Source: Holothuria scabra
Lineage: Eukaryota > Echinodermata > Holothuroidea > Aspidochirotida > Holothuriidae
Assembly: GCA_037179385.1 (NCBI GenBank)
Contig: CM074189.1
Span: forward strand, 24,241,648-24,305,647
Direction: 5' to 3'
DNA: 64,000 nt
The notes beneath the pieces were generated by a model that ran no database searches, was not told where the DNA came from, and saw only the letters and a list, made by a program, of their open reading frames with translations. The position numbers were made by a program, and so were the translations under genes. Every line of letters starts with the position of its first letter. Position 1 is the first letter of the stretch. Positions 1 through 12,150 of this stretch are shown one piece after another.

Positions 1-542
1 TGGGCCTTGGCCCCTCACAGATGCCATTTTTTCTTTGTTCTTAAAAATGCGTAGTCAAACTTCAGTAACACAGATTTTACTTCAAAAGATAGCATATGTG
101 GCACCAGATTGCAAGAAAGGACACCCAATTTTTCAAACATTTTCAAAGGGGAAGGATTGTCTCTGCAAGGTCCCTCAGTGATGTCATTTTTTTTTCAATT
201 CCTACAAATAGTTTAATGTTTATGACAAAAAGACGTTTTGTGGACAAATCCTATACCGATCATTGCTCTTTTATTTTGACTCCTAATAGTGTGCAAATTT
301 AATGACAAGTTTAACTTCGTTAGGTAGCATAAATGGCATAAGAATGCATGTAAAGACACAAAAGTTTCAGTTTTATCCCCATGAACCACCACGATTCAAC
401 TTTGAACACCGTTCCTGTCAAAGTCGAAAATATTGCACCATTTTGCATCTAGGCTCCTTGAAACTGTCAAAAATTTCCCGACACCCCTCACCTTAGATCA
501 TACTGCATCCCCCCTTCCAGAGAAATCCTGCGTACGCCACTG
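1..542 (-). mobile_element. hAT-like element, one end (continues left of window)
   Basis: Read on the minus strand from 542, the sequence opens with CAGTGGCGTACGCAGGATTT, then a short G-rich run. This is the same terminal motif (CAGTGGCGTA) as the element at 52881-54457. It also shares the internal word TAGATGCAAAATGGTGCA, near 429-450, with that element and with the copy at 2762. The other end lies outside the window, so no target duplication can be tested. No transposase is visible. Family assignment to hAT is inferred from the TIR and from the 8-bp duplications of its relatives. Confidence 0.6.
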
Positions 543-788
543 CGTTAGTAAATACCAATAAACCAGATATTGTTGACCTTAATAAAATACTAAGAGTTGT
601 TATTTCCAATTGCTCTACATTATACTTTAAGATTAAAATGCAGGTAATATTACACAATGACATGGTAATGTTGTAATACTTGAAATTTGCATATTTTATA
701 TCAAAATACATACACATTGACCGGGAAAAGGTTTTGGGGAAATTTCATACCTTTGCCCCCTCTGGAAAAAATCCTATCTACGCCACTG
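543..788 (-). mobile_element. second hAT-like element end, probably interrupted by the first
   Basis: A second terminus, CAGTGGCGTAGATAGGAT on the minus strand, ends at 788 and is followed by a C/G-rich segment (715-780). The stretch 543-714 between the two termini is AT-rich and otherwise unrecognised. It may be the body of this second element if the element ending at 542 inserted into it. That nesting is inference. Confidence 0.45.
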
Positions 789-1043
789 TCCAACGTAAAT
801 CAAACAGAGACTTCAAGGAAACTGCAAAAATGAGGAGAGCAAATGTTTTAACATGATTCTCAAGGCAGTCCATTATATATTAATTCAGGGATTTCCCTGA
901 CAAATTTTTGTTTTGACAACTGCACTTTCCTTTATATAGTTGCATTTGTAATTGCGGTATAAGACATAAGATACCAGTTAGCCTTGTTCAGGTGACACGA
1001 AATGTGTTAAGAAACACTCGGTGTCTCCAGTTGGTAAACTTAT

Positions 1044-1297
1044 CACTGAAAACAAAACCTTAGTCAGAATGGTGCCTCCTATGACTAATTTGACTGACTA
1101 GAGTATGAACTAGTCGGTGGTCACAAACTAGTCAGTGGATTAGTTCGGTGGTCATAAACTAGTGATTGGATTAGTCCGTGTTGCAACGACTAATCAACTG
1201 AAACCATTCACTAATCCACAGAGTAATTAATGTCAGACAGTCAGACAGTCAAATTAGTCAGTAGAGGCACCATCCTGACTAGCTTTTGCTTTCAGTT
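1044..1297. mobile_element. short TIR element (MITE), about 250 bp
   Basis: The two ends are inverted copies of each other over roughly 60 bp: CACTGAAAACAAAACCTTAG on the left, and on the right CTGACTAGCTTTTGCTTTCAG. The inner parts GGTGCCTCCTATGACTAATT and AGTCAGTAGAGGCACC also pair. The interior is made of repeated ACTAGTC / GACTAGT words. No coding capacity. The terminal style resembles the TA-flanked elements at 21041 and 16276, but no clean duplication is visible here. Confidence 0.65.
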
Positions 1298-2504
1298 CTT
1301 GCTTAGGGGTTAAATAGACATGTATTATTCCTAAACAGTTCGTTTAAAAAAAATGATTGCTTATCATCTCAAAAAGGTTACAAAGTGAGAGAGGTGTTCA
1401 ATTGCTTGATATGTTACTAGAGTGTAGGCTTGCAATAGCAATATTTTTATCATCCAGTCAGACGATAAAATGTTAGTGATGAGCACTTCTGGTACATGCA
1501 ATGACGAGGTTTCACATTTGTGGACTGGGTGGTAAAGATCTATTTTATAATAACCATAGCAGTACTGGATATTGTCGCAAAGAGGTGCTTGAAGAATTAA
1601 GCTGTAATCTGGCCTTTTGGGACTTGACCAGACATTTTACTTTTATTCAAATTGTCGAACGTGCTGTGAAGAACGAAATGTTCATTGTTACACCTGTGAA
1701 ATTCGTCATGATTGTTGTTTGTGACTTGGGCGTGAAAGAATTTTGAAAAGCAGGTCAATTGACTATTACGATTTAGTCACATTATGATTTTGAGTGTCAT
1801 CTTGAGAATTGAAAAAGTTGAAACCCTTTTCTGCAATAAATAAGGGGTAGACATTTGGGTCTCCACTCTTAAATTTAAGCTCCGAGGTACTATATCCATG
1901 GCTTATGGGTGCGGGATCTCTCTGACAGACACTAGGGGAGGGGAGGTATGGTGGGACCTATCAATACTAGGTACACCGATAATACGATGTGACACAAAAT
2001 AAAGAGAACACGAATCGTAAGCTGCCATGTATTTGCAGACGGAGACTCCACCCTGTCTCCCCTCCCTGTCTAACTTTCCTACTAAATTAGCAGAAGTTGA
2101 ATAATGAAATTCTTTTTACCCCATATCGATATTAACAAACCCATATCGATGCAAAAAAACAGTAAAACCTTGTCTCTCTCGCATCGTTAATTTAAGGACA
2201 GCTTCAGGATTACTACCATAATCTCAGATCAAACGCAGAATTCTTTTACATCCTTTAGCCACCATCTTGACCTGACGTTGCTTAATAGATGTAGGCAACT
2301 AATTTTCACAAGTTTTTAAAGCCGTCTGCTCTTTATAACGGAATGACGACGATTTTGCATTGAGTCAAATTATTCTGCTTTACTTAACCCCATTAAGACC
2401 ACAATAAATTGCATTACTGACACGATTACTAAAGAAGAACAGGCTTTGAACCTTTCATACTGGAATTGAAACGCGTTTTTCAGAACTTTGTCGGAAATAT
2501 CTAC
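1298..2504. other. unassigned AT-rich sequence
   Basis: No gene, RNA or repeat with recognisable ends was seen. An 81-codon open frame at 1501-1746 has no recognisable motif and no splice context that would support it. Confidence 0.5.
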
Positions 2505-4227
2505 TTAACCCTTTGCCGTTGTGCTCCAATCGGGGCATATTTGCGTGTCTCGGGAGTGGGCGGAAAAGCGGACGTAGCATGCCTCGCATCAGATTTCGCA
2601 GGCTACTGACCCCGTGACCTTAAACTATTGTCTCTCTGGTTGTTGTGGCCGAATTTTCGGGTAGCTACTCGCAGTTTCGAGCTTCGCGTGAAACAGTAAA
2701 GATGGGTGACAGCCGCCTCTCCGTCTGGGGCCAAAAGGACCCGTAACAACGATAAAGGGTCCATTGGCGTAGCCAGGATGGAATATTTCTTTTTGGGGGG
2801 GGGTAGGTAACAAGTAGGGGGCCTGGTACCCCCGAGGGTCAGGCATGGCAAGACTATCTAAGCGGACCGCCACCATCAGTTGGCGCGGAGCGTACAAGAA
2901 AATTTTGGGTTTTACACACCCTCCAGATGGCTTGAAACGGCACTTCCCACGTGTTTTAAGCTGCATGTACCCAGCCTTGAAATCTCATGTCTGCCACTTC
3001 TCAAATAGTGTGAATAAAAAATCAATCTGTGAAAAATGATTACACATACACTTTTTAGGTACCAAAAATCTGGGCATTTCTGATCTGTGCAATGGCCTGG
3101 GGGATGAGACATCTCCCTTTCTCTTGGGAAAAATTGTGAACTTCAGGAGAACATAGCTCGCAAATGCGGCAATATTTGAATACATTTCGGCTTGAATAGG
3201 AAAACCAAAGATAGTGGTGCCCCCTCTGGAAAACTTTCTTTGCGTTAGATTTGCCAGATGCAAAATGGTGCTATGTTTGGCAAAAATTTGAACTCATTAT
3301 AGGCCTACGTTTTGGGATTTTCCTATTTGGGGAGCATACAAATTTTCAAAATACTCATTTTTTGGACTTTGTAGCGATTTTACAAGTGACATATACCGAT
3401 ACGTACATACTACCAAAGACACAAAGTTTTCAGGTTTTCAGTGGTGTAGATGCAAAATGGTGCAGTATTTATTCAGTCATCGGTACATTACGTAGTCAAA
3501 ATTAAAATACTACGAGTAAATCTCTCAAAATATTTAAACCGCAAAGCATAAGTATTGATCATGCGGGAAGCACATGAAATGCGGACCTTGTGGACATTCT
3601 ACAAATCCGCCCGGACGCCAGTGCCAACTAGTAAAAAGAGGACTTATCAAAAAAATGGTTCTATAATGGCACTCGTCATGGAAAGGAGTGAGGCACAACA
3701 TAGGCCTACTTGTTAAGGATGGATGGGAAGAATTCTTCGAAGGCAGTATCTTACCCTTAACGCATATTTTGTGTATGATAAAGTATAGGAATGGTCGTGT
3801 AAGAATGGTCTCCATTGTATGATTGCCTTGTTTTCAGTAAATTAACCAGCTATCCGAAAGGCAGAAAGGGTCTTAACCTAACAAAGTCAAATTCGAGTTT
3901 GCCGTTGAAACGTTCTTTTCATCTTCGAAGTGTAATGCAATAAACGACAGTGCAGATTATATACGGTATCCAATTTACTTGTATCCCATTTTGAACTAAG
4001 TTATTACTTGATTTCATACGTGCACACAAAATGTGTTTTACACACATTCATGCATGTTTTCTTAATTTTACACATTTTATTTATTTACTCTTTTTGAAGG
4101 AAATACTTCAAAAGTGTATTTCCGTTCAAACATTTTATTTTTTCTCAATTACTTTATCAGGAGGCCAAAAAATCTGGGGACCTGAAGAAAGTCGGGGGGG
4201 GGGGGGCTAGGCCACTGCAAGGGTCAA
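2505..4227. mobile_element. TTAA-flanked piggyBac-like MITE, split by a hAT element
   Basis: TTAA at 2505-2508 is followed by CCCTTTGCCGTTGTGCTCC. The body runs to 2761 and is the inverted homologue of the intact 251-bp MITE at 29773-30023. Near its far end (ACAACGATAAAGGGTC) it is broken by the hAT element 2762-4217. Beyond that, GGGTCAA resumes, where the TTAA has decayed to TCAA (4224-4227). CCCTTT termini with a TTAA target are typical of piggyBac-type elements; this is assigned by termini only. Confidence 0.75.
2762..4217 (+). mobile_element. non-autonomous hAT element, copy 1 (1456 bp)
   Basis: The left end CATTGGCGTAGCCAGGATGG and the right end CTAGGCCACTG are degenerate versions of the CAGTGGCGTAGCC TIR. 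The 8 bp before the element (AAAGGGTC, 2754-2761) and after it (CAAGGGTC, 4218-4225) match at 7 of 8 positions, as expected for the 8-bp target duplication of hAT transposons. The whole length is colinear with 52881-54457. Internal open frames at 2845-3039, 3251-3505 and 3534-3815 are non-conserved and carry no transposase motif. A poly-G run lies just inside the right end (about 4194-4206). Confidence 0.8.
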
Positions 4228-5029
4228 CTTGGACACCAATTTGTGTTTCCCTAACAATTATTCACACACTCACGACGTTAACTCTAATAGCTTCCATTTT
4301 GTTCTTGGTTTGGATTTCATGTGACTTAAAGATATTACTAAAAATCAGCGATATCCTTCCTCCTTCTGTTATGTGTAAGGAATGTTACAATTATTTGCCT
4401 GAGAGGCTGTAGTATGTATTGTTCGGTTGTGTGAATTTGAAAGGCTTGTTTGCATTCTTCATTATTGTTTTCATTCAGCTGGCATGACACCGTTTAATGA
4501 TATGCCTATTTATTTGTGTTGTATTATGCGTGCAAGTAAGACTTGCTATTGTGTAAGCCCTCTTGTCTGACAAAGTGCCTGCTGTATAGTTAAGTGCTGA
4601 AGGTGTGGCTCAGGCTCTCCTCCTTAAGACTCCGATCAGACATGACTTGATATAGACGCCCTCTATTAGTTATTTTCACCAGCCCAGAAGCCTTCTGTTT
4701 CCAGACCTTCCGTTGTTATGTTCCTGCACCAGTGACAGAACTTTTCATCTATATCCCGTTTTCCGTTCAACCGACTGTTTTCCGTTTCTGCATGGTCTGA
4801 ACCTTCCCTGTCTGCGACACCTCATCACACCCCAGCCTCGGCCCGACAACACTCGCGTGACAGCCGCCTAAAGCTCGCACGGGGACTCCACATCGCCTAC
4901 ACCGGCCACCACTTCTTTCTCTTACATCTGAACTTCAGTCGTTTAATTTCCTTCCGTTTCTATGTGAACTTCGTGACACTTCATACACTGAAACATCTAC
5001 AAAAAGGACAAACTAATGGTTCATTTATT
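4228..5029. other. unassigned, with a pyrimidine-rich, relatively GC-rich patch
   Basis: 4540-4930 is richer in C and T than its surroundings and contains phrases such as CCTTCCGTTGTTATG and TTCCGTTTCTGC. It could be a solo LTR or an untranslated exon. No TG...CA ends, primer-binding site or splice junctions could be shown, so it is left unassigned. Confidence 0.35.
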
Positions 5030-5335
5030 TGCTAAGGTAACTAATAGCTTTTCTGATGGGCTAAAAGATACTGCGCTGGGCTCTCAGTTGTAGAAAACGC
5101 GATTCAATCAAACTCCCATTTTAGCTACCCATCTATAGTAAATTTGTAACTCTCCAACTATCTTGGTCCTACGATTGTTATCCAAATACTCCATGATAGC
5201 TTATGCGGACCATCACGCACAACGGTTATAGGTTTCATTTTCACAGCCTTTTTTATGACCCGGTCTGGGTATCGAACCAAGGGCCTTCCGAGTGCGAGTC
5301 AGACGCTTTACACTTGACCAGACATTCTGTCTGGA
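5030..5335 (-). mobile_element. tRNA-derived SINE, near full length
   Basis: On the minus strand the head has an A-box-like TGGTCAAGTGTAAAGCG (near 5303-5320) and a perfect B box GGTTCGATACC (5268-5278), the two internal RNA polymerase III promoter elements. The body phrase ACCGTTGTGCGTGATGGTCC matches the SINE at 47418-47673. The 3' tail reads TATTAGTTACC, related to the (CTAA)n tail of the family. This is the best promoter of all copies here. It is not a tRNA gene: it continues into the SINE body and the cloverleaf is incomplete. Confidence 0.75.
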
Positions 5336-7120
5336 TCGACGCCAACCTTGGAAACAGATTGCTCTGATTTATCCTACTGAGTGGTTTGAAACTTTTAGAA
5401 ACAGCATCGTTCGACTCAAAATTTCACAACCGTCGGCTGAGGGTTTTTGCCCATATCGTGCTGTGAATCACACGACTACCCATACACCTAGAGTGCAATT
5501 ACCTCTAATTGTCGACACAGTATGTCGTCTATTTGTGAAAAACCTTTAAAGTACTGCCGTGTAACCAACCTTTCACCGTAATAGCAACAGAGATTTAAAT
5601 ATTGACTACTTGCTGCCTTTTGAAACTTCATACTTTCACATACTTCCCAGCTCCCATGCAACGTGATTTTAGTCCGTCTATTTCCCATCGTCTTAAGAAC
5701 TTTCTTCATTAACATTATCCAGTTTCTGTCTTAATCTGTGTTATCAGTTTTGCTCTTATACTGTTCTTTGGCCTCACAAGCAAGTACCGCCCAGGCTTTG
5801 CTAGCTTTTGCGACCTCCTGAGACCTCGCAATGATCACCTAATGCTCACAGCTCAAGTGGGAGAAAACTCGAAAGAGATCGCAAAAGATTTCAACTTGGC
5901 TAAAACCTAGTAACCTCCTAAGATCACAAATTTTCCTCTAGATGACCTTCTCAGCCCGAGGACGCATGAGGTCTCGTCATCTTCACGTTTGTTACTAAAT
6001 GGGTACCAGACTTTACCTGAGGTTATCCGTTCCTTTTATTGATGTATATGATTTTCCAGTTATATGGGAAAACGTGTTTTTGCTTAACGTAAACCGAAGA
6101 AGAGGTAAGTCCATTAAGTTAAAAATCTCATTTCGCTTTCTCTAAATGCTGACGAAGAAGTCATGAAATAAAAGAAAAAAAAGATAAACTTGCACCTCGA
6201 ACTTGTTGACCCTTAAGCTCTCTTCTTGGCAACCAGGGGTATTTTGTTAAATTTATGCTCCTGTAAAATCTGCATTCTAAGCTTTGTTGTTCCCCAGTGC
6301 TGTCAATGACAGTATAAGTTGGGTTGGTGGGGGAGTATGAGTAAGACATGTTCAATACTCGCTGAGGTACAATACTGTACTGTTTAGTGGTGTAGCTGAG
6401 ATTATTGAGACAAGGAGGGCAAATATGTCGAAACACTCTCTGAGGAATGCCACCATCAATCGGCACCGTGCCTACGGAAAAAGACTTTAAAGTGAACCTC
6501 CAGTCCAAAAATTCGAAAACATATTTTAAATGGCCTGAGGAATGAATTCTTACAGTCCAACTCCCACCTTCATAGGACATTCATGGACAGAGATAAAAAA
6601 TGTTGAATTTTGTTCACTCAAATTAAAATAGCACATTGGGGGAATTATTTGTGAAGTCATTTTTGTACTGCTCGAACTCAAATTAAAATCTTTGTATTTC
6701 TTTGTTTTTCTGAAAGTTACTGTACCCTGTACCAATGTGTATTAGCTCTTACTGTTATGAGGTGATTTAATTAATTAAGCCCTCCCTGTGTAACATGTTT
6801 TGAAGCAAATAGGAAGTATTCAAGGCCATAAACACATTTATAACTGTAAAGGGAAACACATCATTTCATGTGAGTTGAACAGCAAGAAAGTCACAAAGTA
6901 TTATTACTTTTTTAAGTGAATAAGTTCTAAATTTAATATGTTGACACAAGAACGTCCTATGAAGACGGGACTTACACTGTTGGAATGCATTTTTCATGAT
7001 GTTTAAAATATATTTGTTTTGACTTGAGGTACACTTTAATATAGCGACCCCTCAGATAGCCCGGAATGGAATATCCTTGGTTTGTAAATAAAATTTAAAC
7101 AGTTGTTCTAAGCTTGCGCT
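5336..7120. other. unassigned
   Basis: There is an open frame of 139 codons on the minus strand (6161-6580) with no recognisable domain and ordinary AT-rich codon content, treated as chance. No repeat borders were recognised. Confidence 0.4.
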
Positions 7121-7146
7121 TGCAAAAAAAAAAAAAAAAAAAAAAA
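7121..7146 (+). repeat. poly(A) run, possible retrotransposed 3' end
   Basis: An uninterrupted run of about 26 A follows AATAAA-type signals (AAATAAAATTT at about 7087) by about 35 bp. That spacing and order fit a polyadenylated retrocopy or LINE tail on the plus strand. The upstream 400 bp shows no recognisable protein, so the source is unknown. Confidence 0.45.
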
Positions 7147-8848
7147 CATGTTCACTTCAATAACAATAAGCTCTTAATAGAATTATTAGGAAATTACCTG
7201 ATAAAATGTAAGAGCCCAGCCGGTTTGTGTGAACTTGTATTGTAGTACAAACAGAGGACCCAAGCAATGGATTTTAGATCGTTCGGTGGAAATTTAACAT
7301 TTTTTGAGTTATCTCTTGTCCAAACAATGGTCAGTCTATCGTCAAGGTTAGGGTTAAGGAAGCCGGAACAAAGGAAAACACAATGAGGTCCTCATGTTGT
7401 ATGTAAAAACAATAGGTGTGTGTGTATGTGTATGTGTTGTGAGGACAAGCAAATTCGAATCAAAGTCTCCAGTCTTGTGTGTGATGGGGCACATGCGGAT
7501 CGGTGTAACCCCCCCCCCCTTTATTTTTTGTAGCCTATGAGGGTCTGAATGAAAAATTGCGTCATTATGCTTTTTTCTACATAAACTTCAAGTCTTTAAA
7601 TTTCTTGATTCTCCGTACTCTATTAATGAATGATGGGTTTAATTTCTAATATTGATACAAAGAAAGAAAAGGGAAGAAAAAACAATACTATGTGGGATGA
7701 GACCATTGTCGTATCTATCTGTTTGATCGTTTCTTCGCAATATCAATGAAGGACCAACCTTGTGAACCCAATATTTTCCAATTACTTCTTCCATGGAAGT
7801 ATTACCTCCAAGGTAGTACTTCCATGCTTTTCCTACCAGTTTCCCTTTCTCCTGTTGCCATTGTTTGCACTTGTTATTTTTTTTTGTCAAAATTGTCCAT
7901 CAATGCGTCCTTACGATTTCTGTGCGGGGATTTGCCGCCTTTACCTCCTCTGTATTGAATACCATTGAATGAAATGGTCGTGCATCTTTTGTGGTGAAAA
8001 CCTATACAAGTGGGAACATAGATATTACTGTGTATCTTTTGCGACTGATGCCAGATATTATGGTCCAGTATATGTAATAAATTGACAGTATATGGTTGAC
8101 CGAACTTCATATTATAAATGGTTTTACCACAAACGTCCTTTGAGAAAACTCATTATGTCATTATGTCACGAACATTACAAGATGGTTCATTAATGAATTT
8201 CCGAGCAAACTCAGATTTTCTCATAGTAACTCAATCAAGTTAAACAAAATATAGCTGCTACTTCTTTCTAGTATACATCACTACGGATTTACTAATTTAA
8301 GCATTTTCCTACTATCTGTGAGGGTTTTACCTGTCATCCTTACGGTAACTATATATATTGGTAGTATAGACTTTATGCGTATGATGTCACAAATAAGCAA
8401 AAAGTACGCACTCTTTGAGGGACAAAACAAACCAACAACAACAAATGCATACAGATTTTTCCACCAGTCGAATACCCACATAGTGTGCTACACCCATTGG
8501 CGGTCACGTGTTCAGTAAGTTGTTTTGTTCCCAAGAATGACGTCAGTGTGTAGTAGCCAATGTATAAGTTCTATTGTCATTCAGAAATTTGACACATCAC
8601 AAGATAGCTCTTAAAAGAGTTTTTCTTACAAAATTTGGACGCCGTACATACTCGAACACCTTTCGCCTGTCTTTATTCTCTCGAAACTGCACACATCAGA
8701 CAACTTTTTACAACTTTCGCCAGAATATTTTACCATTTTTGACAATGTTTTGCTCAAAAAATGAAGTGATCTGGCTTAGGAAAATTTGTTCCCTAATCTA
8801 AACGAATATGCAGCACTTTTTGCCCTTTTTTCCACCAATCGTCATAAA
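7147..8848. other. unassigned; small TG-rich microsatellite near 7413-7440
   Basis: A short imperfect (TG)n run lies at about 7413-7440 and a poly-C run at about 7509-7519. Opposing open frames of 60-83 codons at 7639-8110 overlap each other on both strands and are not supported as genes. Confidence 0.4.
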
Positions 8849-8852
8849 GTAT

Positions 8853-8955
8853 ACACTCTAAAAATAAAGTTCACTCTCCAAAAGAGCAAAAATTCGCTCC
8901 AAGAAGGGTGAAATTCGTTCCAAAAGAGTTAAGTTTCAGTCTCGATGAATATTTA
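8853..8955. mobile_element. partial foldback MITE of the GAGTGAA family
   Basis: It starts ACACTCTAAAAATAAAGTTC and continues with CTCCAAAAGAGC and GCTCCAAGAAGGGTGAA repeats like one arm of the elements at 16276 and 62329. The mirror arm is absent, so this is a half-element. Confidence 0.6.
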
Positions 8956-11431
8956 ACAAAGATCTTACTATGGAACTTACTACAGGAACCTAGCCCAATG
9001 ATTTAACTCGATGGGAATTTATTATTTAATATGAAGGAATGCTCAGCATAAGCTACCTGTAACTTCGCATTATCATTCCCCAACTTAACATAGCTTTCTA
9101 ATCATTCAACTTTTTAAGGGTCAGGGCCAAAGCGGTGATCTCTGACAAGCATCTCTACGGCAAAAATTTAACTGTGGTTGAGCGAAGTAAGACAGTAGCG
9201 GTAATTGTGCTTGTAACAGTAATTACATTCTGTGATGCGCTTGGTTTGTGTATCTGACAAGTTTTTTTTCTAGATAAAGAGACGTAACTTAATTCATATA
9301 TATAGATATCCCCAGTTTTATTACACGCTGGGGCCTATTAATTAAGGGATAGTTTAAATTGTACGGTTGTTAATCGGCCCTTTTCAATCGTTTTCGTCAA
9401 TGCTGTCAGATGCCTTAAGGAATGGTCGTTTTCATTCTTTTCGTACGTAATTTTTGCCGATATATATCCTATGTTAGTAGTTTCACCAGAATCCACAAAA
9501 CATTGTACGCAAATGCGGTTTTGCTAAGTTAATGTTGTACACACTAAAAGCGGCGTAACCGCCGGGGGGGGGGGGTGTTAGGGTTGGGGTTAGAACCCCC
9601 CGTGAACCAACCTTGCAATGCTTAAACAACTAAAATAGCGGTTTTCTCTCTACATCCTTAGTTTTTTCCTCACGTCGTGCCCAATCCCCCCCCCCCCCCC
9701 ATGACACCAAAACACTCCCACCTCATGACACAATCCTGGCTACGCGCCTGTACACTACCCATATTTACAAACAAAATGCCAAGTCGGGGGAGGGAACCCA
9801 GACAAAAACCCACTAAGTCGAACGGGACCTAACCCCATGGACATGTGACCATATTAGTACGCGACAGAAGAGCGGGGATAGACCACTCTGCTACTCTATT
9901 GCCCAAGTCCCTGTAACCTTGGTCTTCAAGCCTTCAAGGTGGAATTTTGTCCACATACAAGCAACCTCGACTTAGGATGTTCGCTTCTACCGACGATCAG
10001 GTGATGGCGGTAATCATATTTGCAGCTTTGTTATTATGTATACGCGACAACTTGATGCATACTTATAAATTACGCTTTTTGGCACTTTTGTGGTCACGGG
10101 CACACTTTATAGATCATTTGGTTAAATGAAGAGAAACACCTGATTTGTAACTTGGAGTTCCGTCCTCGTGATCCACATCTTTAAAATTGGCACTTCAAAA
10201 CTTTGGTGGCCAAGAGCACGGGGGGGGGGGGGGGGGGTCCGGATCCCCTGGACCCCGTGGATACGAGCATCTTATGTTGTGACATATGGTGGACGTACAA
10301 AAGGAACGACCTTATGGGGTAATATGCCACAGTGTGTTAAAGTGTGTCTAAAGACTAGGATTTTAAAAATTCATGTTATAAAGGCTGTGAAAGGACTCTT
10401 TTGCATTCGACTCCAATGGCCATAGCTTGTTACATTGCTGAAATTTTAAATCTTGAAATTTACTCGCTCTTATCAGGTAGGTGTGATTAGACCTCCCTGC
10501 TCTTATCACATTGGTCCATTGCGTAATAATTTGTGAGTACTTGTTGTACATCTCACATTGCCTGTTTTCCCTTTGCAGTTAAAGAAGATGTCCTTGAAGG
10601 CTTCATGTTTTTATGCATATCATGTTGAATCTTGATGAAGCTTTTATATAACCTGAACCTCAGAAAGTAGCATATTTCCTCACCTTATAGACAACCACTC
10701 CCTCTCAATTTCTCCATCGGGGAATACGCTTAGGTCTACTAGGGTAGGATTTTTACCCTTTTCTCACACAAACTAATATGGTGGTGTCATTATGGCCATT
10801 GTAATTCATGAGTTTGTCAAGTTTATGTAAAGTATAGGCTCCCCTCTGTTTGGGGACAAGATCGAATCCACCCGAAAAATACCATAGGCCAGATTTCTGC
10901 AAATGATGACACAGCTATGATACTAGTTCTAACAGTTTAATTACAGTTTCAGTTTATTCTTTTTCATTCTCCAGAAAGGTATAATGGGAAATAAATCGGT
11001 GATCAAAATATCCAGCCGTCTATCAAGCTACATTTACAAGATCTAATAAGTTGAAAGTAACTTGCACCATCTCAAAGTGTTTCAGAAATACTGTCACCAT
11101 GTTGAGAACATGTATTTCAAAGTTCCTCTTTTCGAGATGAAAAAGGTTCTTACCCCGATAGTCAATTATTACTCATCACAAAACACATATGACTATGCCC
11201 TTAAGTTGAGTTAGGATTGTTCTCATGTGGGCATAGCTTCAAGAGTGAGGATCTCTTCCGCTCCTACAACTTTTAGTGATAAATGTGTCTTTTTCTACAG
11301 CAAGTCAGTCAACACTCAGTTTTCAAATTGCCACCAACAATATTACCATACTCATTTCCATTTGAAATAGGTCAGTAGCTTATTGTTACCGTCATTTCTG
11401 ATGCAGTTCATATTAGGTGGACCAGTGTGCA
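8956..11431. other. unassigned, with several long G/C homopolymer runs
   Basis: Homopolymer G or C runs occur near 9563-9575, 9686-9700 and 10219-10238. The last is followed by GTCCGGATCCCCTGGACCCC, a self-complementary motif. 9548-9750 may be a small TIR element (GGCGTAACCGCC at the left, TGGCTACGCGCCTG at the right), but no target duplication is visible. Short frames such as 10168-10425 run through the G tract and are artefacts. Confidence 0.4.
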
Positions 11432-11436
11432 CATAT

Positions 11437-11600
11437 CTGGTGCCGATCCAAGGGGGTGGGTGGGGCTTTTACGGTCTCAAACCTCCTTTTTTCGTCACAT
11501 GAACAATTAAACATAAGGGAAATTAGCAGTGCAGCTTCCTGACACCCCTGTTTTCTCTAGGTCAGGCCTTCCCCTTTTGGAATATATGGATCTGAGCCTG
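11437..11600. mobile_element. short TIR element with 5-bp target duplication CATAT
   Basis: The left end CTGGTGCCGATCCAAGGGG and right end CCCCTTTTGGAATATATGGATCTGAGCCTG (inner and outer parts, near 11571-11600) are imperfect inverted repeats. CATAT directly abuts both sides (11432-11436 and 11601-11605). A homologue at 49644-49799 is flanked by GACTT/GACTA, also five bases, which supports a 5-bp duplication for the family. No coding capacity. Confidence 0.65.
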
Positions 11601-11713
11601 CATATCACTTTTACAAGGTGTTCACCAATGGACGGATTTATGTCAATGTTTGATGTATATTGTATCATGTATATAAGTCTCTTTAACCTCCTTGGAGGTG
11701 TCACAGAGAATGA

Positions 11714-11737
11714 AACAAACAAACAAACAAACAAACG
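11714..11737 (+). repeat. (AAAC)n microsatellite
   Basis: About six tandem AAAC units (AAACAAACAAAC...). Confidence 0.9.
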
Positions 11738-11999
11738 GTGGCTCACACTTGCTTAAAAAAATAAGTTCCTACATTCCTTTTTGAAAATTTTTAATAAGCC
11801 AATGTTAGCACATATGCACTACAAATCTGCAAGAGATGAGTAAATTATGTCAACTTTTAACAACGTGAAAGATCATTTCGTGGAAACTTCAAATCTGAAT
11901 TTTTCTTCATTGAAAGGCCAAGAGCAGCTTCCAGCAACAGCTAAATTTCACAAATTTCTCTTTTAAGTATTTTTCATAATATTTTTCGACTTCAGTGTT

Positions 12000-12150
12000 G
12001 TATATTCAGGGTAAAGCAATCAGTTACTCCTAGTTAATTTCACATTTGAGGAGGAAAAATATTGTCACATGACTCTCAAGAGCCAATTATGAAACAGGTC
12101 AGTCTACTACACTACTTTAAGCTGTGGTAACTGCACATCACCTTTGATTC
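12000..12150 (+). repeat. dispersed repeat, copy 1 (partner at 42580-42725)
   Basis: Shared phrases in the same order and strand include TTGTCACATGACTCTC, AGCCAATYATGAAACAG and GTCTACTACACTACTT. The edges are not defined and no TIR is seen. It contains a CATGTGAC/CACGTGAC E-box-like word in both copies. Confidence 0.6.

Noticed and set aside
2603..2966. Two overlapping minus-strand frames of 82 and 113 codons
   Set aside because: They span the junction between a MITE and a hAT element and are therefore accidental.
4385..5030. A solo LTR or untranslated exon
   Set aside because: The composition is suggestive, but no TG...CA ends, flanking duplication, primer site or splice junction could be shown.
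5263..5335. A tRNA gene on the minus strand
   Set aside because: The B box is perfect, but the cloverleaf fails and the body matches the SINE at 47.4 kb.
6161..6580. A 139-codon minus-strand gene
   Set aside because: No recognisable domain, no neighbouring gene structure, ordinary background composition.
7000..7146. A processed pseudogene ending in poly(A)
   Set aside because: The tail and signal are present, but no parent coding sequence can be recognised upstream.
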